DNA of 64,000 nucleotides, taken from NCBI RefSeq assembly GCF_021491355.1, contig NZ_JAKENF010000003.1:865117-929116 (forward strand). The letters are read 5' to 3'. Both the position numbers and the translations under genes were made by a program. Numbering within the stretch: position 1 is the first letter of the stretch; each line of letters begins with the position of its first letter. Positions 63,385-64,000 of the stretch are shown here, one piece after another. This DNA is from Alitabrizicola rongguiensis (GTDB lineage Bacteria > Pseudomonadota > Alphaproteobacteria > Rhodobacterales > Rhodobacteraceae). The notes below the pieces were generated by a model, which did not search any database, was not told the origin of the DNA, and worked only from the letters and a program-made list of their open reading frames with translations.

Positions 63385-63636
63385 CCGACCGGCTCCTCCC
63401 TGATCTGCCAGCATAGGTTCTTGCGCCTTGCGCACCTTGAGGTGTGTCAAGTGTCGAGACGGGAAGATCCGCAGCAGTCCATCTGCGCATTCGCCACCAC
63501 TTCCACTTCCATCGAGCCTTGGGGCGAAGATTTTGGAAGATATCGGCAGCAGTTTTATTGATTTTCCCAGCCTGGACCTGTCGGTTGGAAGGAAAACCGA
63601 GGTCATCTCTCATGGTCCTGTCGAAGGAACGCGGCT

Positions 63637-63840
63637 TCACACCTTCACCGCTACATATCTGAAAGGCAGCTTCAGCATCGCATTCCCGTCCTCAAGCTGC
63701 TTCAAACGCCAAGCCTCGCCGACCTCCATGCCGTCGCATTTAGACCGCAAGTCATGGAGTGTCGTAGCCGTCACCCCTTTGCTCGGGACGGCCCTGTGCT
63801 TGAACTTTATGGGGAACTTGGCGCGATCCTGTCGCTTTGC
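63637..63840 (-). pseudogene. IS3-family OrfA transposase remnant
   Basis: The minus strand reads KRQDRAKFPIKFKHRAVPSK and then [37 protein letters not shown] and a stop. The block T-x-x-D-x-R-S-K-x-D-G-M-E-V-x-E-A-x-R-L-K-Q-L-E-D-x-N-A is that of IS3-type OrfA proteins (HTH end plus leucine-zipper start). The N-terminal HTH is partly deleted and OrfB is absent. It lies beside tRNA-fMet. The remaining part of the 63385-63901 gap holds nothing else I can support. Confidence 0.65.
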
Positions 63841-63861
63841 GAGGCGGGTGGTTCAAATGCC

Positions 63862-63886
63862 AACGCCCGCTTTGGTGGCGGGCGTT
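63862..63886 (-). terminator. Hairpin after tRNA-fMet
   Basis: AACGCCCGC, a seven-base loop and GCGGGCGTT form a perfect 9-bp stem 16 bases downstream of the tRNA on the minus strand. The T run is weak (GGCATTTG), so termination is plausible rather than certain. Confidence 0.55.
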
Positions 63887-63901
63887 CTGGGCAAGTAACG
63901 G

Positions 63902-63978
<77 letters not shown>

Positions 63979-64000
63979 CCGGTTGCGTCACGGTATCCGG

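Noticed and set aside
63428..63898. A 156-residue plus-strand frame near the right end
   Set aside because: It is antisense to the IS3 OrfA remnant and has no protein features.

Overview
The window is GC-rich alphaproteobacterial chromosome, most likely Rhodobacterales/Rhodobacteraceae. Pointers are the rplU-rpmA-GNAT-obgE-proB-proA order, VPLPA-CTERM sorting signals, a ChpT-like phosphotransferase fragment, GTTC-N7-GTTC LexA-type boxes, and a GC-rich dyad element ending in a TATTTGG..AAGAA motif that occurs twice. The species cannot be fixed from the sequence alone.

Layout. (1) 1-7.5 kb is conserved core: ChpT-like 3' end, a GST, then on the minus strand rplU, rpmA, an acetyltransferase, obgE, proB, proA, a DUF2059 protein, and tRNA-Ser(CGA). 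(2) 7.5-16.6 kb is an integrated element. A tyrosine integrase lies at its right end, and a 15-bp direct repeat of the tRNA-Ser 3' end marks both boundaries (7496-7510 and 16605-16619). It carries an AlpA-like regulator, small replication/regulation genes, an HGGxSTG protein, three intact VPLPA-CTERM secreted proteins plus two decayed VPLPA tails, and two paralogous small genes that each carry a LexA-type box just before the start codon. (3) 16.6-23.5 kb is a worn region: serine-recombinase remnant, cytochrome b561, VOC/DoxX/LysR, a SnoaL gene colliding with an NCS1 permease, and a frameshifted Rieske ferredoxin. (4) 23.5-29.4 kb holds serine-cycle genes (sgaA-mcl-mtkA-mtkB) with a divergent XRE/DUF2083 regulator and a palindrome between them. 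(5) 29.5-36.2 kb is a pentitol (probably ribitol) operon: AraC regulator, ABC importer, dehydrogenase, FGGY kinase. (6) 36.4-45.1 kb is a catabolic operon with cyclase-type hydrolase, cupin, SDR, 3-hydroxyacyl dehydrogenase, a full Liv-type importer and a BKACE enzyme, next to a divergent IclR gene. (7) 46.0-52.5 kb is a hydroxyquinol operon with two intradiol dioxygenases, an FAD hydroxylase, maleylacetate reductase and a second BKACE, with a divergent LysR gene. (8) 52.6-58.7 kb is a PotABCD-type importer with an amidase and a TetR regulator. (9) 59.1-63.4 kb is a HlyD/MacB-like ABC exporter. An IS3 OrfA remnant and tRNA-fMet(CAT) close the window.

The most interesting points are the tRNA-Ser element with its LexA-boxed gene pair and cluster of VPLPA-CTERM genes, and the placement of BKACE enzymes at the end of two ring-catabolism operons. 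In the hydroxyquinol operon this suggests a route from 3-oxoadipate to succinyl-CoA plus acetoacetate that bypasses the usual CoA-transferase and thiolase.
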